Below, piece by piece: positions 10,804 to 21,347 of a DNA stretch of 64,000 nt (positions within the stretch are counted from its first letter, which is position 1; every line of letters starts with the position of its first letter). This DNA is from Craspedostauros australis. Lineage: Eukaryota; Bacillariophyta; Bacillariophyceae; Mastogloiales; Achnanthaceae. The DNA lies in assembly GCA_026770025.1 (NCBI GenBank), contig JAMXDE010000025.1, positions 744,001 through 808,000 on the forward strand. The letters are read 5' to 3'. Both the position numbers and the translations under genes were made by a program. The notes below the pieces were generated by a model. That model searched no databases. It was not told the DNA's origin and saw nothing but the letters and a program-made list of their open reading frames with translations.

Positions 10804-10859
10804 TGAGATGGCACAACTGAGATGGCACAACTGAGATGGCACAACTGAGAGGGCACAAT
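10804..10859. repeat. 14-bp tandem repeat, four units
   Basis: TGAGATGGCACAAC is repeated four times end to end; the last unit has two changes. No coding frame is supported across it. Confidence 0.88.
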
Positions 10860-13453
10860 CCAGAAAGCAAAAGCCAGAAAGCGCAACGGAGACACGGAAG
10901 CTGTCGGTATATGTGCGAGCTGACGCATCCAGCTCAACAGACAACAACGCGTTGCTTCAAATCTGGCAAGGAGAGTGCTCTGCCCTCCAAGTACTTCACT
11001 CATTCTTATATCTGCATATCCATATGGTTGTCCAGTGCTTACATCTTGCCTGCTCGAACTTTGCCCTCTGCTCGTCGCTGAGAGGTTGCTTGGCGCTGCG
11101 GATGAATCGACCCATGGTTGCTGTTGGTTGTTGTTGTTTGCTGAGGTTTGTGCTGTTGTGATTGCTGGAGTCTTTGTGCTCGAGTTTGCGTTTTATGAGA
11201 AGAGTGGAGGAGTGAAAGATTGACACAAGAGCAGAAGAGCTGCTTCATCGATGCAGTCTCACGCAACGGAATGTGCGCGATGCATTGATTTGCATCGAAA
11301 CATGGTGTGGCTGACTTTGTTTGAGTTGGTTGAATCGAACTGAGTTCGTAGTCTCACGGTACAAATTGATGTGATTGAACCATGATGCGTACCCTATTGC
11401 TATGATCGTCTTCCGATACCCTCGTTGCCACCTCAACGGACGGCGACGAACCGTCAGGGGTGACGAACCGCTGTCAGAGCAAGAAGTCAATCGCCCATGC
11501 ATAGAATCTCGAAAGGATATGGTACAACATGAAGATATCGTATCTTGCTCGGCATCTCACCATCAGCGATTACAGAAGTAACGGATTTATTGCGATTACG
11601 AAAAGAAGCCTGAACATCGACCAAAGAGATCCGTGGCCATCCGCGGATTCCCAGCCGAGTACCGGTATGATGCCATACTCCGTGTTGTCAAGGGACGTTT
11701 TACTTGGGACCTGCGGACCAACACAAGACGCAGATTTATTGGAACGATGAAGTGGAGTCTGGCGCCAAGCTTCGACTTAGCAAGAGATCCGTGGAAGGTG
11801 AGAAGCCGGATTGTTGAGATGTTTTTCCTCCTCGTCCGTGTGCTACACAATGGCAACAGCGGCAGTAGCGGCAATAGGGAGCGTACTGGTATGAGTAGCA
11901 AACCAGGATACAGATGGGTTGATGGGCAACTGATTGGAGGAGGATGGCAATAAATCCGCACGCATGTGCCCATCAAGGAGGAAATTTGTTTTGTGACACA
12001 GGCGGCCAAACCCGATAACTGAAAGTGCGGACGCTTGCTGTGTTTCGGGGATGGGATGATCCATAGACAAAGAGCGGGATCCACGGAATCGAGTGGAAAG
12101 ATACTCTTCACCCCCAGAAACATTGGTACTCGCACGTTGCCGCTGGCACAACGAATAGCACTTCAAGTCAATAGATCTGAGATTCGTCTCAAGGTGTCAG
12201 TTGAAACCAAGCAGAAACAAACTTAGACCTCGAAAAGCATCCGACAGCAGCGTGCTTCGAACATGTCGTGGAAACATCTGCGCTGATACTTGTAGGCGGA
12301 TGGAAAGTGCTTCTTCCTGAGGAACTCCAAGTGTAAGTGCATGCATACTCGTATGGTACGAAGATGGTGGAGTACGGATGGTACTTGTGGCTGAACGCGT
12401 TGCTGGGAGATATGTGAATTGCATTCGGTCGGAGGATATGAAAGCAGACTACTCGACATGCCATCGTGGTCGTTGTGGGTGCGCGAGTACGTCTGTGTTC
12501 GCCTGAGTCCGTGTCTGTCCATTTGTCTGTATGTATGTTTGGATGAGACTATATTCATCTGGCTGTTTCATATTTTCTCTTTTTGTCTGTCTGTCTGTGT
12601 CTGTGTGTTTGTGTGTCGGATGAAAAAGCCAAGCTGTTTCTGTCCAGCCTCTGCACCGGTGAAGTATTGAGGGTGAGATGACACTTGTGTTGGATGCAGT
12701 GGAGTAGTGCTTCCACGAAACTAAGCATAAGCTCGTTGTGCCCATAAGCATCGCTGCTCCTCTGCGCGCGACAGAGGTGCAGCATGACACCATTTCAACA
12801 CAAGCCGCCGTGATCAAAGTGCGGGAGAAGAGTACGGAAAGGCCTGAGTTCCTCATGAATGGTGCTCATGCTCGATTCTGACATTGTGTTGGTACATTCG
12901 CACTGCAGGATGCTCGTGTGCTGGTGACGCTGTTTGTTGTGATGTTCAGATTGCTGTAAGGTTGCTGCTGTATGGTACCATACGAGCTACTCGACTCTGC
13001 TTCTCTCCGCAAAGGGACCAAGCTAGAGATGCCGAAACGCGATGATTGCTCTTGTGTGGGAAATCGAATGAACGAAGGGAAGTGGTCCCACTCCCGTTTT
13101 GCCATGAATCGATGTTGGTTGAGTCGAAGCAATCGATTTCGTCTGTTCGAATTTGTTCCATGTTCTCGTGCTCATGAACAAAAGGGAACAGAACCGAAAC
13201 AACCACACGAAAACACATCAACGCACGCCGAAACTGATCTCGTGACATCTCTCTCTTCCCCTCACAAAATTGCGATCCGGTCAAACGAAACCAAACACAA
13301 GAACAACAGAAACAACAGAAACGTACGTACTCTTCATTGAGTCACAACATCAAATCAATCGATCACAACACGAACAACACCAACAGCATATTACAATACT
13401 ACATGTCCCCACGCACAACCAAACCCTTCCAACGAACAAACAAGAGAACAACC

Positions 13454-15070
13454 ATGGGACTGAAACGAACAACCGCCGTGCTCGCGACCGTGCTCGCGAC
13501 CGTGCTCTCGGCAGCAGCCCTCATCAGTCAGCATGACACATCTCCATTCGCATCTGCCTTCACGATGACGCCAAGGATCCGACAGCCAAGCACGAAACTC
13601 ATCTCTGGACATCCCTTGCACTATCAGCTGTGCCCCGAGTGCGACACAGATCAAGACAATCACAAGTCACATGCATGGCAGCATGATAGATCCGATGTTG
13701 ATCGTGAGCTGACACAACAGCCATCCACAGCATTCCTGCCTGCCATGGTCACTCCTTCCAACATTCTCGACATCGACATACGCATCAACACACACATTGA
13801 CACACACATCGACACTCTTCCCCACCTACATGGTGTCACCATCTCGCTCCTCAGCGACAAACCTGATGGCCAAACGCAAACGCAAAACGGAAGCCGACGC
13901 CAAACACAAAGCGGAAGCGAGAGGAATATCAATGACACCGCCGATACTGCAAGTATGCCCTTGGTCATCTCTCCCAGCACAGACCAATCATCATCATTGC
14001 AGTTCCTCCAGACCTTCATGAAGACGCATCGAGAATGGCTCGATCGACAGATGCTGCACTACGGTGCCATCCTCTTCCGCGGATTCGACATCCAACAGGC
14101 GAGCGACGTCGAGGCCGCCATCCAGTCCTACCAGCCCAACCTCAACAATCAATACCGCGGAACATCACCGCGCGACGTGCAGCCCAACACCAACTACATC
14201 TTCTCGGCCGCCGAGGCACCATCGTACTTTCCCATCGCGCAACACATCGAAATGAGCTTCCTGCCCGCCCCGCCGAAGCAGCTCTTCTTCAGCGCCCTGC
14301 AGGCACCCAAGACGGCCGGCGGTGAGACGGCACTCGCGGACTTTCGCAAGGTCTACACCGACATCCAGACGAGGGCGCCCAAGCTGTTTGAGAAGCTGCT
14401 GACGAAGAAGCTGAAGTACACGCGCACGCATCACAGGAATGGGGCGCGCTGGACGCACGACGTGGCGGCCATGCAAGGTTGGTCGGATGTGTTTGGAACC
14501 ACTGACAAGGCCGTCGTCGAGGCCCTCGCCAAGGAGGAGGACCTCACCATGCAATGGGAAGGCAAGAACAACGACACCTTCGTCAGCGAGTACGTGTCGG
14601 ATGCCTTCCAGCTGCATCCGCAGACCAAGCAGCCAGTGTGGTTCAACCATGCGCAGGTCTTCCATCCCACCACGTTCCCTGCCGACCTGGTCGCTGCCTT
14701 CCGACGCACCAAGCAATGGCGACTGCTGTGGCATGCTGCGCGCGTGACGGCGTTCTCCATGATCTGGTACGGCCTGCTGCGCCAGAAGATGGCCCTGCAC
14801 GTGACCTTCGGCGATGGCAGCGCCATCTCGCCGCGGGAGATGCACATCATCCGCAGCGCCATCCACAGGAACATGGTGTTCAATCGTTGGCAGCAGGGCG
14901 ATCTGGTGATGATCGACAACTTTTCGACATCGCACGGTCGTCAGCCGACGTATGACAAGGGCCGCAAGGTGGTGGTGGCGTGGTCGGATCCTGTGGAGAA
15001 GTCGGATCTGCTGTCCAGTATCGATGACGCGAACGCTGTCGCAAGCGAAGAGATGAGCATCTTCGGATGA
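13454..15070 (+). CDS. TauD/TfdA-like Fe(II)/2-oxoglutarate dioxygenase, plastid-directed
   Basis: 538 residues, no intron needed. The start is the ATG at 13454 (ACCATGG, strong context); an in-frame ATG at 13403 would add 17 residues ahead of the signal peptide. Residues 1-30 form a hydrophobic signal (LKRTTAVLATVLATVLSAAA), followed by ASAFT at 33-37, matching the ASAFAP-type site that sends diatom proteins through the ER into the plastid. The catalytic fold starts near 180. HIEMSF (His264, Glu266) is the H-x-D/E iron motif, and SHGRQP near 494 supplies the distal iron His and the 2-oxoglutarate Arg496. The family oxidises small molecules using O2 and 2-oxoglutarate; the substrate cannot be told. 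Between signal and domain is a low-complexity, Thr/Asp-rich linker. Confidence 0.85.
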   Translation: MGLKRTTAVLATVLATVLSAAALISQHDTSPFASAFTMTPRIRQPSTKLISGHPLHYQLCPECDTDQDNHKSHAWQHDRSDVDRELTQQPSTAFLPAMVTPSNILDIDIRINTHIDTHIDTLPHLHGVTISLLSDKPDGQTQTQNGSRRQTQSGSERNINDTADTASMPLVISPSTDQSSSLQFLQTFMKTHREWLDRQMLHYGAILFRGFDIQQASDVEAAIQSYQPNLNNQYRGTSPRDVQPNTNYIFSAAEAPSYFPIAQHIEMSFLPAPPKQLFFSALQAPKTAGGETALADFRKVYTDIQTRAPKLFEKLLTKKLKYTRTHHRNGARWTHDVAAMQGWSDVFGTTDKAVVEALAKEEDLTMQWEGKNNDTFVSEYVSDAFQLHPQTKQPVWFNHAQVFHPTTFPADLVAAFRRTKQWRLLWHAARVTAFSMIWYGLLRQKMALHVTFGDGSAISPREMHIIRSAIHRNMVFNRWQQGDLVMIDNFSTSHGRQPTYDKGRKVVVAWSDPVEKSDLLSSIDDANAVASEEMSIFG

Positions 15071-15491
15071 GCGGTGGCGACGAAGATGGATCACAAGCAA
15101 TGATAATGTTGCTCTCATCGCAACCATTGCTGGAGCAGCCGATGCTCGTGGCAATGACGAAAACAAAACCAAAATCAAAGAGACAGAAAAAGAGGCGGTC
15201 ATAGAAATAGAACTTGTAGTGCCCATTTAAAAGCATAAAGCCCACAACAAGTACAATACGAATGGAATTCTCCTGAATTGCATTCTACAGAGCATGAGTG
15301 AAGACAGTGCTTCACATAGACTGCGTGTGATCAAATGCTCCTGCCGGACAGCATCGCTGGTCTCATGGGATCAAGGCACTACGATGCTTGAGCTGGCCAA
15401 AGTGTGACACGTCGAAAATAAACCAAACAAGCGAGCTGCTTGGCACTATCATAGTCTATAGTTTTAACATTGGTGATGGTTGGCACCCAAA
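15071..15491. other. Spacer between dioxygenase gene and tRNA
   Basis: 421 bp with no supported gene. It must hold the 3' untranslated region of the dioxygenase gene. The tRNA needs no upstream promoter because its A and B boxes are internal. Confidence 0.5.
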
Positions 15492-15563
15492 TCCGACATA
15501 GTATAGTGGCTAGTATCCCCGCCTGTCACGCGGGAGACCGGGGTTCGATTCCCCGTGTCGGAG
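15492..15563 (+). tRNA. tRNA-Asp (GTC)
   Basis: 72 nt. The acceptor stem TCCGACA pairs with TGTCGGA and the discriminator is G. The anticodon stem CCCGC/GCGGG encloses the loop CTGTCAC, with anticodon GTC at 15525-15527. The T arm is CGGGG-TTCGATT-CCCCG. Internal A box (TAGTATAGTGG) and B box (GGTTCGATTCC) are present. CCA is not encoded, as expected for a nuclear eukaryotic tRNA. A short T run (15568-15571) and a T6 further on can end RNA polymerase III transcription. Confidence 0.97.
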
Positions 15564-15896
15564 TGCCTTTTGCTTTCGCGTGCCACAGAGTCGGGCATGG
15601 TTGCTCTGTTTTTTGTTTTCCGCGCCAGCACATGTTGGTCATGAAGGGGCGGAAGCACAACACGACAGCAACGTAGTCTATTAATGCATCATAGAGAAGT
15701 AGTTTAAATGAAGCTCGCATGCTACATTTCTAAGATTTACCATGCGAAGAGCTCAGTTTGCAGTTTGTTGCGAGGGGCGTCTTCCTTTCGTTTGCATGGC
15801 TGCCTACGTTCTATTCCTCATTTGTCTCCCGTCATGGAGAGACAGACAGAGAGAGAGACGTCTCCTTGACTCCAGTGTTTTAAAATAGCACGCATC
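15564..15896. other. Spacer between tRNA-Asp and the KOW-like gene
   Basis: 333 bp holding the tRNA terminator T runs and a short GA/CA-rich tract near 15840-15860. No gene is supported. Confidence 0.5.
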
Positions 15897-16463
15897 TCAC
15901 TTCTTGCCATCCGCCACGACGCTCGTCTTCATGATGCGTACTTGCTTCTCGTTGGAGGTATTCTTGTAGACAGTGATGTAGATCATCTTTTCGGTCGTGT
16001 CCAGAACGACGCTCTGCTGACCTTCGTACTCGCCGGCGACCACCTTGACGCGGTCTCCTTTCTCGATCATCGGTGGTGGTTTGGCTGTGGTTGCAGATGT
16101 AGTTGTCTTGGATGCAGTAGTTGTCGGTGCCGGTTTGGAAGCAGTAGTTGCCGATGGTTTCGCTGTGGACGCTGGCGTCGATTTGATGACACTGGCTTGC
16201 TGCGGCGCCACCGTCTTTGCAGTTGTTGTGACGTTGGTCGGAGCCACGGGCGTAGCTGTCACAGCCATAACAGGAGCGACGGGCATCGTCATCAACCCAA
16301 AGCCAACCGCCAGCGCCTTGCGTCGACCATGATCGACGACGTCATTTTTGTTGGCACGTGTTTGCGTGCCAAATAGGGAGAGGGCGCATGATCGCGACGC
16401 CAACAGCAGCAGCATGGCGAGGAGCGTGATCCACACGGTCGTCTGCTTGAGGGAAGGCGTCAT
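15897..16463 (-). CDS. Small KOW-like protein with a thylakoid-lumen (Tat-type) presequence
   Basis: 188 residues. The start is the ATG at 16461-16463; a longer frame exists, but this start puts a signal peptide at the N-terminus. Residues 9-27 are strongly hydrophobic (WITLLAMLLLLASRSCA), then a short basic stretch, then a second targeting unit, GRRKALAVGFGLMTMPVAPV with twin Arg47-Arg48 and a small-residue site VMA near 67. ER signal, transit peptide and Tat lumen signal in series is how a red-derived complex plastid imports a lumen protein. Residues 72-130 are an Ala/Thr/Pro/Lys linker. Residues 133-188 (KGDRVKVVAGEYEGQQSVVL...) resemble a KOW/SH3-like fold as in NusG or ribosomal L24. I do not recognise a named family; function is unknown. 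Confidence 0.65.
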   Translation of the reverse strand: MTPSLKQTTVWITLLAMLLLLASRSCALSLFGTQTRANKNDVVDHGRRKALAVGFGLMTMPVAPVMAVTATPVAPTNVTTTAKTVAPQQASVIKSTPASTAKPSATTASKPAPTTTASKTTTSATTAKPPPMIEKGDRVKVVAGEYEGQQSVVLDTTEKMIYITVYKNTSNEKQVRIMKTSVVADGKK

Positions 16464-17083
16464 CTTGATTGATTGATTGATTGCTGCTCGATGTTGACGG
16501 AATGGCATCAAGCGAAGTGTTTGCGGTGTTTGCAGTTGTGATGAAAGGGAAGCAAACGTTTTCTTGTAGTGTTGGTTGTGACCGATCTTTTTGGTGGAAG
16601 ATCTTCGGAGATAGATGTGATTGGATGACGTCACACTACTCGCATGTACGAGTGGAGATGATACAGGACACCTTCAACTGCGCTGTCCCAAAGCGAGAGA
16701 GATGATGGAATTCAATGAGATCTATTGCCTCATGCGACTACTGATCGAGGTCGTCTACTCCACTCTACACTGTATGTTATTGGTATAATCCTACTCTATT
16801 CAAATCAAAGCACACGTCGACTAATAAATGCAATGGCGATTGTGCGTGGTTGTTTACTGTGGAGACGAACTCAAAAGAGGTCGCAAGAGGCATCTCGAAC
16901 TTTGACTGCCATTTGGATACCGCGCACTCAAGTAGCATACTATGAGTACATACTTACTAAGAGGCAACTCCATGATTCGATGGAGTGGCACAACCACACA
17001 CGCAGTTTGGCTTTCGTCATATTCGTAAAACATGATACGCTCAGCCCAGTTCAACTCACAGATCCTCTAGCAATGCCCCCCTG
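16464..17083. other. Upstream region of the KOW-like gene
   Basis: Just ahead of the start codon the leader has a TGAT repeat (16467-16482). The rest has no frame I can support on either strand; it ends at the stop codon of the next minus-strand gene. Confidence 0.45.
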
Positions 17084-18010
17084 TCACACATCCTGCGCCT
17101 GCTCTTCATCTATCCTTGCACGTTCATAGGCAGCATGCTGCGATTCCTGCGTGCGTTGTTGATACGATAACGCCAGCTGCGAAGGCGTTCGCTTCGACGC
17201 ACCGACGACCAGTTCCTGGAGTTCCTGCTGAAGCTTGCGGTATGCTTCGCCATTCTGCTTTTCCAACTTTTCCAATCCTCGCAACGAAAGCCTCGGATTC
17301 TCGGGATCGATCGCCACGCCGTGAAAATGCGCCGTTGCGGTTGGTTGCCGTTCCATGGTCTCGACGACATTGATCGTCTTGAGGCCATCCATGAGGATGC
17401 AGCGCAGTTCTGTGTTGGAGTAGAATGACGCTTGTCGTTCGGATGATGTGTAGTCGTCAATGTTGATGGAGGCACGGGGCGTCGGCGGGTTTGGATCGAA
17501 AGATATTGCCGAGTAAGTGACGGAGGAAGCAGTGCTCTGGGAGGACTTCTGCGATTGGCTTCCCTTGCTCTTCCTGAACAAGGATGGGAATCTTCGTTTG
17601 GAGGCTTTCTCCCGTCTTGGCTGGGATGAAGAGAACGAGGAGGATGACGATGGCGATACGGATGACGACGACTGCTTGCTCCCTGTTGACGATGAACGCC
17701 TCAGTCTACTGAGTTTGCTCTTGCTGCTTCCAACCGTGTCCGAAGTATGGGATGAGGACGAGTCCACAGAGCTGGCTCTGTGAATCCGCGAGGGCTTCGA
17801 CAGATTGAATCTCCGGAATCCCATCTTGGTTGGTTTGCCGCCGCTCATTTTCTGTTGCTTGTTCTCTTGCTTTTTCCTTTGTTTGTGCGTTGCTGCGGCT
17901 GAAGAGGAAGTTGCGAGTGGAGCCTTGGCTGTGATGGTAGAGGTCAGTGCAGAGACGCTTGGCGTTGTCGATGTGGCGGAGCTTTGACCGTGGAGATGCG
18001 CTCGTCCCAT
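17084..18010 (-). CDS. Ser-rich protein of unknown function
   Basis: 308 residues from the ATG at 18008-18010 (MGRAHLHGQSS), stop at 17084-17086. The frame extends further upstream only without an ATG. Residues 1-60 are Ser/Thr/Ala-rich; about 80-175 are Ser/Arg/Lys-rich low complexity with many phosphorylation-like patches (SSSVSPSSSSSFSSS). From about 195 the sequence becomes ordered: YSNTELRCILMDGLKTINVV, then HFHGVAIDPENPRLSLRGLE, then a likely coiled coil (LEKLEKQNGEAYRKLQQELQ). No enzyme motif, membrane segment or signal peptide is seen. I do not recognise the family. The ordered C-terminal third is the best evidence that it is a real gene. Confidence 0.6.
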   Translation of the reverse strand: MGRAHLHGQSSATSTTPSVSALTSTITAKAPLATSSSAAATHKQRKKQENKQQKMSGGKPTKMGFRRFNLSKPSRIHRASSVDSSSSHTSDTVGSSKSKLSRLRRSSSTGSKQSSSSVSPSSSSSFSSSQPRREKASKRRFPSLFRKSKGSQSQKSSQSTASSVTYSAISFDPNPPTPRASINIDDYTSSERQASFYSNTELRCILMDGLKTINVVETMERQPTATAHFHGVAIDPENPRLSLRGLEKLEKQNGEAYRKLQQELQELVVGASKRTPSQLALSYQQRTQESQHAAYERARIDEEQAQDV

Positions 18011-18782
18011 TGTGTGCAGAGTGGGCGTTGGCAAGTATAGAGTGCTCTGGTGGAGTCTGATACTCTGCCGACTGCTTGATCTGCTGTGGTTCCAGCTGCG
18101 AATGCGCCTCCTTGTGCTAGTCGCTCGACTCGGCAACTTCTTGTAATGAGCTAGATTGGATCAAGATGCAAGCACTCTATCAGATATAATACTATATTGT
18201 ACTATGATGGATCAGATCAGAGCAGAGTCCGACTATTCTTTATGGGAACAAGGGTGAAGTGCTGTGCGTGGCTCGTACAGGCTGTATAGTATGCAGTTCA
18301 TCACATACCATCGGTGTGAATGGGATCGAACACACCATTCTGCACACAAGATCTCTGTTGTTCGGTGCATTGTTTCTCATGTGATCTTCAGATTTCTGTG
18401 CGGACTGTTACTCGCCTTGTCTCAACGTCGCCGACACTTTCGTGAACACGTGTCGCAGTGGTTGTCCCACAGCTGTCCACGAATCGCCATTCCTGCTTGC
18501 AGAGTTCGTGTGACACCGTTGTCCACAGGACCCATACAATCACGATTCGTAGGCTCCGACCAGTCCCAGGAGACCCACGCGCTATGAATTGAGGCAACGC
18601 GCTGTCCCAGAGACTACGAGTCATCCCATTGCAATGCGCTTGGCAAGAAGAGAATGTGAGTCATTCATGGGGTCTATTAATAGTCCAATTGCTTGTTGTA
18701 TTCGTAATATGTAGTGTCATATCGGTTCAATGCATTGTCTTGTTCCGTCTCTTATTGAGCTATCGTCTTTGCAACGCTGTCG

Positions 18783-18828
<46 letters not shown>

Positions 18829-19014
18829 TGGTTCTCCTATGATGCTGTGGTCATGTCGGTTGCTCTTTCCTCTTTTTGTTTGTATGTGTCACCTTTTTCG
18901 TTGGATGGAACTTGGAGCTGGAACAGCAGAAGCAGAAGCGCGGGACTTGCAGTGCTCGTACTGTGTCTTCCTTTCTGTTCGGTTCCACGCCATCCATTCA
19001 TCTTTGACGAGCGT
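18011..19014. other. Intergenic stretch with a CT microsatellite
   Basis: About 1 kb between two minus-strand genes; it should contain the promoter of the Ser-rich gene (right of 18010) and the 3' end of the CRAL-TRIO gene. No further gene is supported. Confidence 0.45.
18789..18826. repeat. CT microsatellite
   Basis: Nineteen uninterrupted CT units, likely length-polymorphic. Confidence 0.97.
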
Positions 19015-21347
19015 CTATGCTACCAGTTGCATTTCCCTTCCTGCTTCCTGCAATCGGGCCATGGCCTGTGTATTGGTATGTAGTTCGATGAAGGAAAGGG
19101 ATGGAACAAAGGTATCATGTGAGTGTGCGAATTATTAGGCCAGAGCGGGAATAGAGAAAGGCACAGGTATGCAGATATAACCCCCCTATGCTCAAGCACC
19201 AACCGTTCAAGTGCGTTAACACATATCATCATATAGCACACAGGACAGCACAGTACAACACTTACGAATGACTTCAACTCCCGCTCCATCTCTGACTGTG
19301 CCATGCGCTGGTTGGCGGTCAGATTCTTTCCATCGGATGGCTTGCTCCTGGCCTTGCTCCAGAACTCGTCTGGGAGGCTGATGCCGTACGATGGATCGTC
19401 CACGTTGGCGTTGTGGTCGCCGAACAGATTCTCCTTCAGCAGCGCATCCTGATGCTTTCCGTTGGAGGAGATGACGATCTTGGCCTTCGTGGCCTCGCGC
19501 AGGAAAGGGGACACCAGCTTGTACAGCATGCTGAACCATCTGGGAGCGTTGATGAGCAACGTCTTCTGGGCGCGCTGGGGGTAGTGATTGTCCATGACGG
19601 TGACGAAGGTCTGCAGGAACTGTACGATGTCGCGTTGGCGGATCATGTCGAGGCGGAGGCCCGTGAGATCCAGGATGGAGACCATCATTCCCAAGGGCTG
19701 CTCTGCCTCAAGGACCTGCCACAGGTACTCGTTGACGTAGATGTAATGGCGCAGAAGATCCTCCTTCGTGAGGTTGTTTCGTTTGGCCAGGTCGAGCTGT
19801 ATCAGCGCCGGTCGTTGCACGAAGATGACGTGTGGGTATTTGGTACCGCCGTCGCTGCCTCGCCTGCGGAAGGTTCGACCGACAAAGAAGTGTGGGAAGA
19901 CCTCCTTGCAGACATCGAACTTGGTCTGCGCTTCGCTCAGGATACCATCGATGTTCTCCTGCTTCCTCCATTGCAGCGTGTCCTTGAGCGATTGCTTGGC
20001 GAGATCACGGCGTCCCTCCTTGTGCATCTGAAGGTACCGCGTTGGAATGCCATCAGGGTCCTCCTCGCTGCCATCGCCCTGTTGGAACAGGGGGAACGTG
20101 AAGTTGCTCTTGCTCTTGGCCTTGGTTTTGTTTTTGCTCTTTGTTTTGTCCTTGCTCTTCGTTGATGAGGATGTGGCCGATGATGGTGCTTCAGCTGTTG
20201 CTGTTGCTTCCTGCGGCTTGGAGCGTGTCGCGCGCTTCAGGGTCGAAGGCATGTTGCCACCACCTCGAACGAGCAGCGCCTCTTGGTGCGACGACGAGTC
20301 TTCCTGCTGGAGATGCAGTTGCTGCTTCTGCTCTGTCATCTCACAATGATCAATGTCGGACTCGTCATCATCGACTATGTGACTCCACACGTTTTGGAGA
20401 TGGCATAAGATGTTGGCCAATTCGTTGTCTACGGCGCTTGACGAATTTGGGTACGCCTCCTGTTCGTTGTCGATGAAGTGGAGGGGTCCGAGCAGCGCCT
20501 GCTGGATGGAGCCCTGGAGGAAGGCAAGGGTGGCCAGCGGTCCGGCTTCCTCTTCATCGGCGAAGACTGGGATCGCGCGTGGTTGGTTCGTTGCTGCGGC
20601 GATGAAGGCAGGGTCGTTGGCAGTTGGTGCATCGCAGAGAATCTGCTCCTGTCCCTCTTGCTCGAGGGCGCATGATGGCATCGATCCGCCGACGATGGAG
20701 TTCGTCTTTGGGTAGGGCATGTTGAAGACGTCGGTGGACTTCGCGGCGTTTGCGAGGAAGAGGGATGGCGTGGACGAAAGCACCGTGATGCTGGTCGCCA
20801 GCATGATCCCACCGAGCCATCGCACACTGCGTGTTGTGATGAACGGGGCGTTCGCCGAGGCGGACATGGAAGCCGAGAGGGAGGATGAGGATGAGACCCT
20901 GAGCATCTTTCTCATGTTGCCGGACGAATGGAGGCTTGTTCGGCTGCGGTTCCTCTTCATGGAGGAAGGGCCGCAATTGCTGCGGGCGTTGCTGAGGGTG
21001 TTCCTGTGGGTGTCGTCGGTGATGGTGCCGATGACATTGTCTACTTCGCCGGTGGTGAGGGGGGTGACGAACAGTGGAGTCACAACGGTCTCTGTCATGG
21101 TCGGAGCGGTTGCGCCCACGGAAACGTTCGTGGACAAGCCCATGGTGGATCCGGCCAACGTGGTGGAGGCAGCCGAAACTCTCGAAGAGGACGCTGACAG
21201 GGTCGGCTGCGATGGTGTCAGGTCAGACGATGAAACAGAAGAATCAGAAGAAGAGAAGGAGGACAGCGACGTCCGCCTTCTGGTCCACCTGGTGCGCGTG
21301 CTGCGGCTGCTGCTGCTGGTGCCTCTCGTTTCGATGGCGGAAGACAT
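19015..21347 (-). CDS. CRAL-TRIO (Sec14-like) lipid-transfer domain protein, two exons
   Basis: Inferred structure: exon 1 21347-19266, intron 19265-19066 (200 nt, GTAAGT...CACAG), exon 2 19065-19015, total 710 residues. Without the intron the frame runs into an unrelated tail; splicing gives AMARLQEAGREMQLVA, which extends the helix before it. The start is the ATG at 21345-21347; sequence upstream is TGATG-repeat leader although the frame stays open. Residues 1-160 are Ser/Thr-rich. A hydrophobic segment near 175-195 (GGIMLATSITVLSSTPSLFL) may anchor or target the protein. After a Lys-rich linker come the CRAL-TRIO N-terminal helices (about 430-465) and the lipid-binding fold (about 500-640: YPHVIFVQRPALI, MMVSILDLTGL, NAPRWFSMLYKLVSPFL). 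Such domains carry phosphoinositides or other lipids between membranes; the ligand is unknown. Confidence 0.75.

Larger units (their letters stand above)
9998..13453. other. Non-coding stretch with short tandem repeats
   Basis: About 3.4 kb in which I could not support a gene on either strand: open frames are short, unlike known families, and overlap in conflicting frames. GGATGGG followed by TGTCGAG at 10041-10054 looks like a purine tract and LTR start belonging to the RNase H relic, but no LTR end could be placed. Two short tandem arrays are listed separately. The last few hundred bases are presumably the promoter and leader of the dioxygenase gene. Confidence 0.5.

Noticed and set aside
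14165-15226. Long minus-strand frame opposite the dioxygenase gene
   Set aside because: It mirrors a GC-rich coding region; no domain is seen, while the plus strand has full catalytic motifs.
19123-19265. C-terminal tail of the CRAL-TRIO frame when read without splicing
   Set aside because: A consensus donor and acceptor give a coherent helix; the unspliced tail has a different composition.
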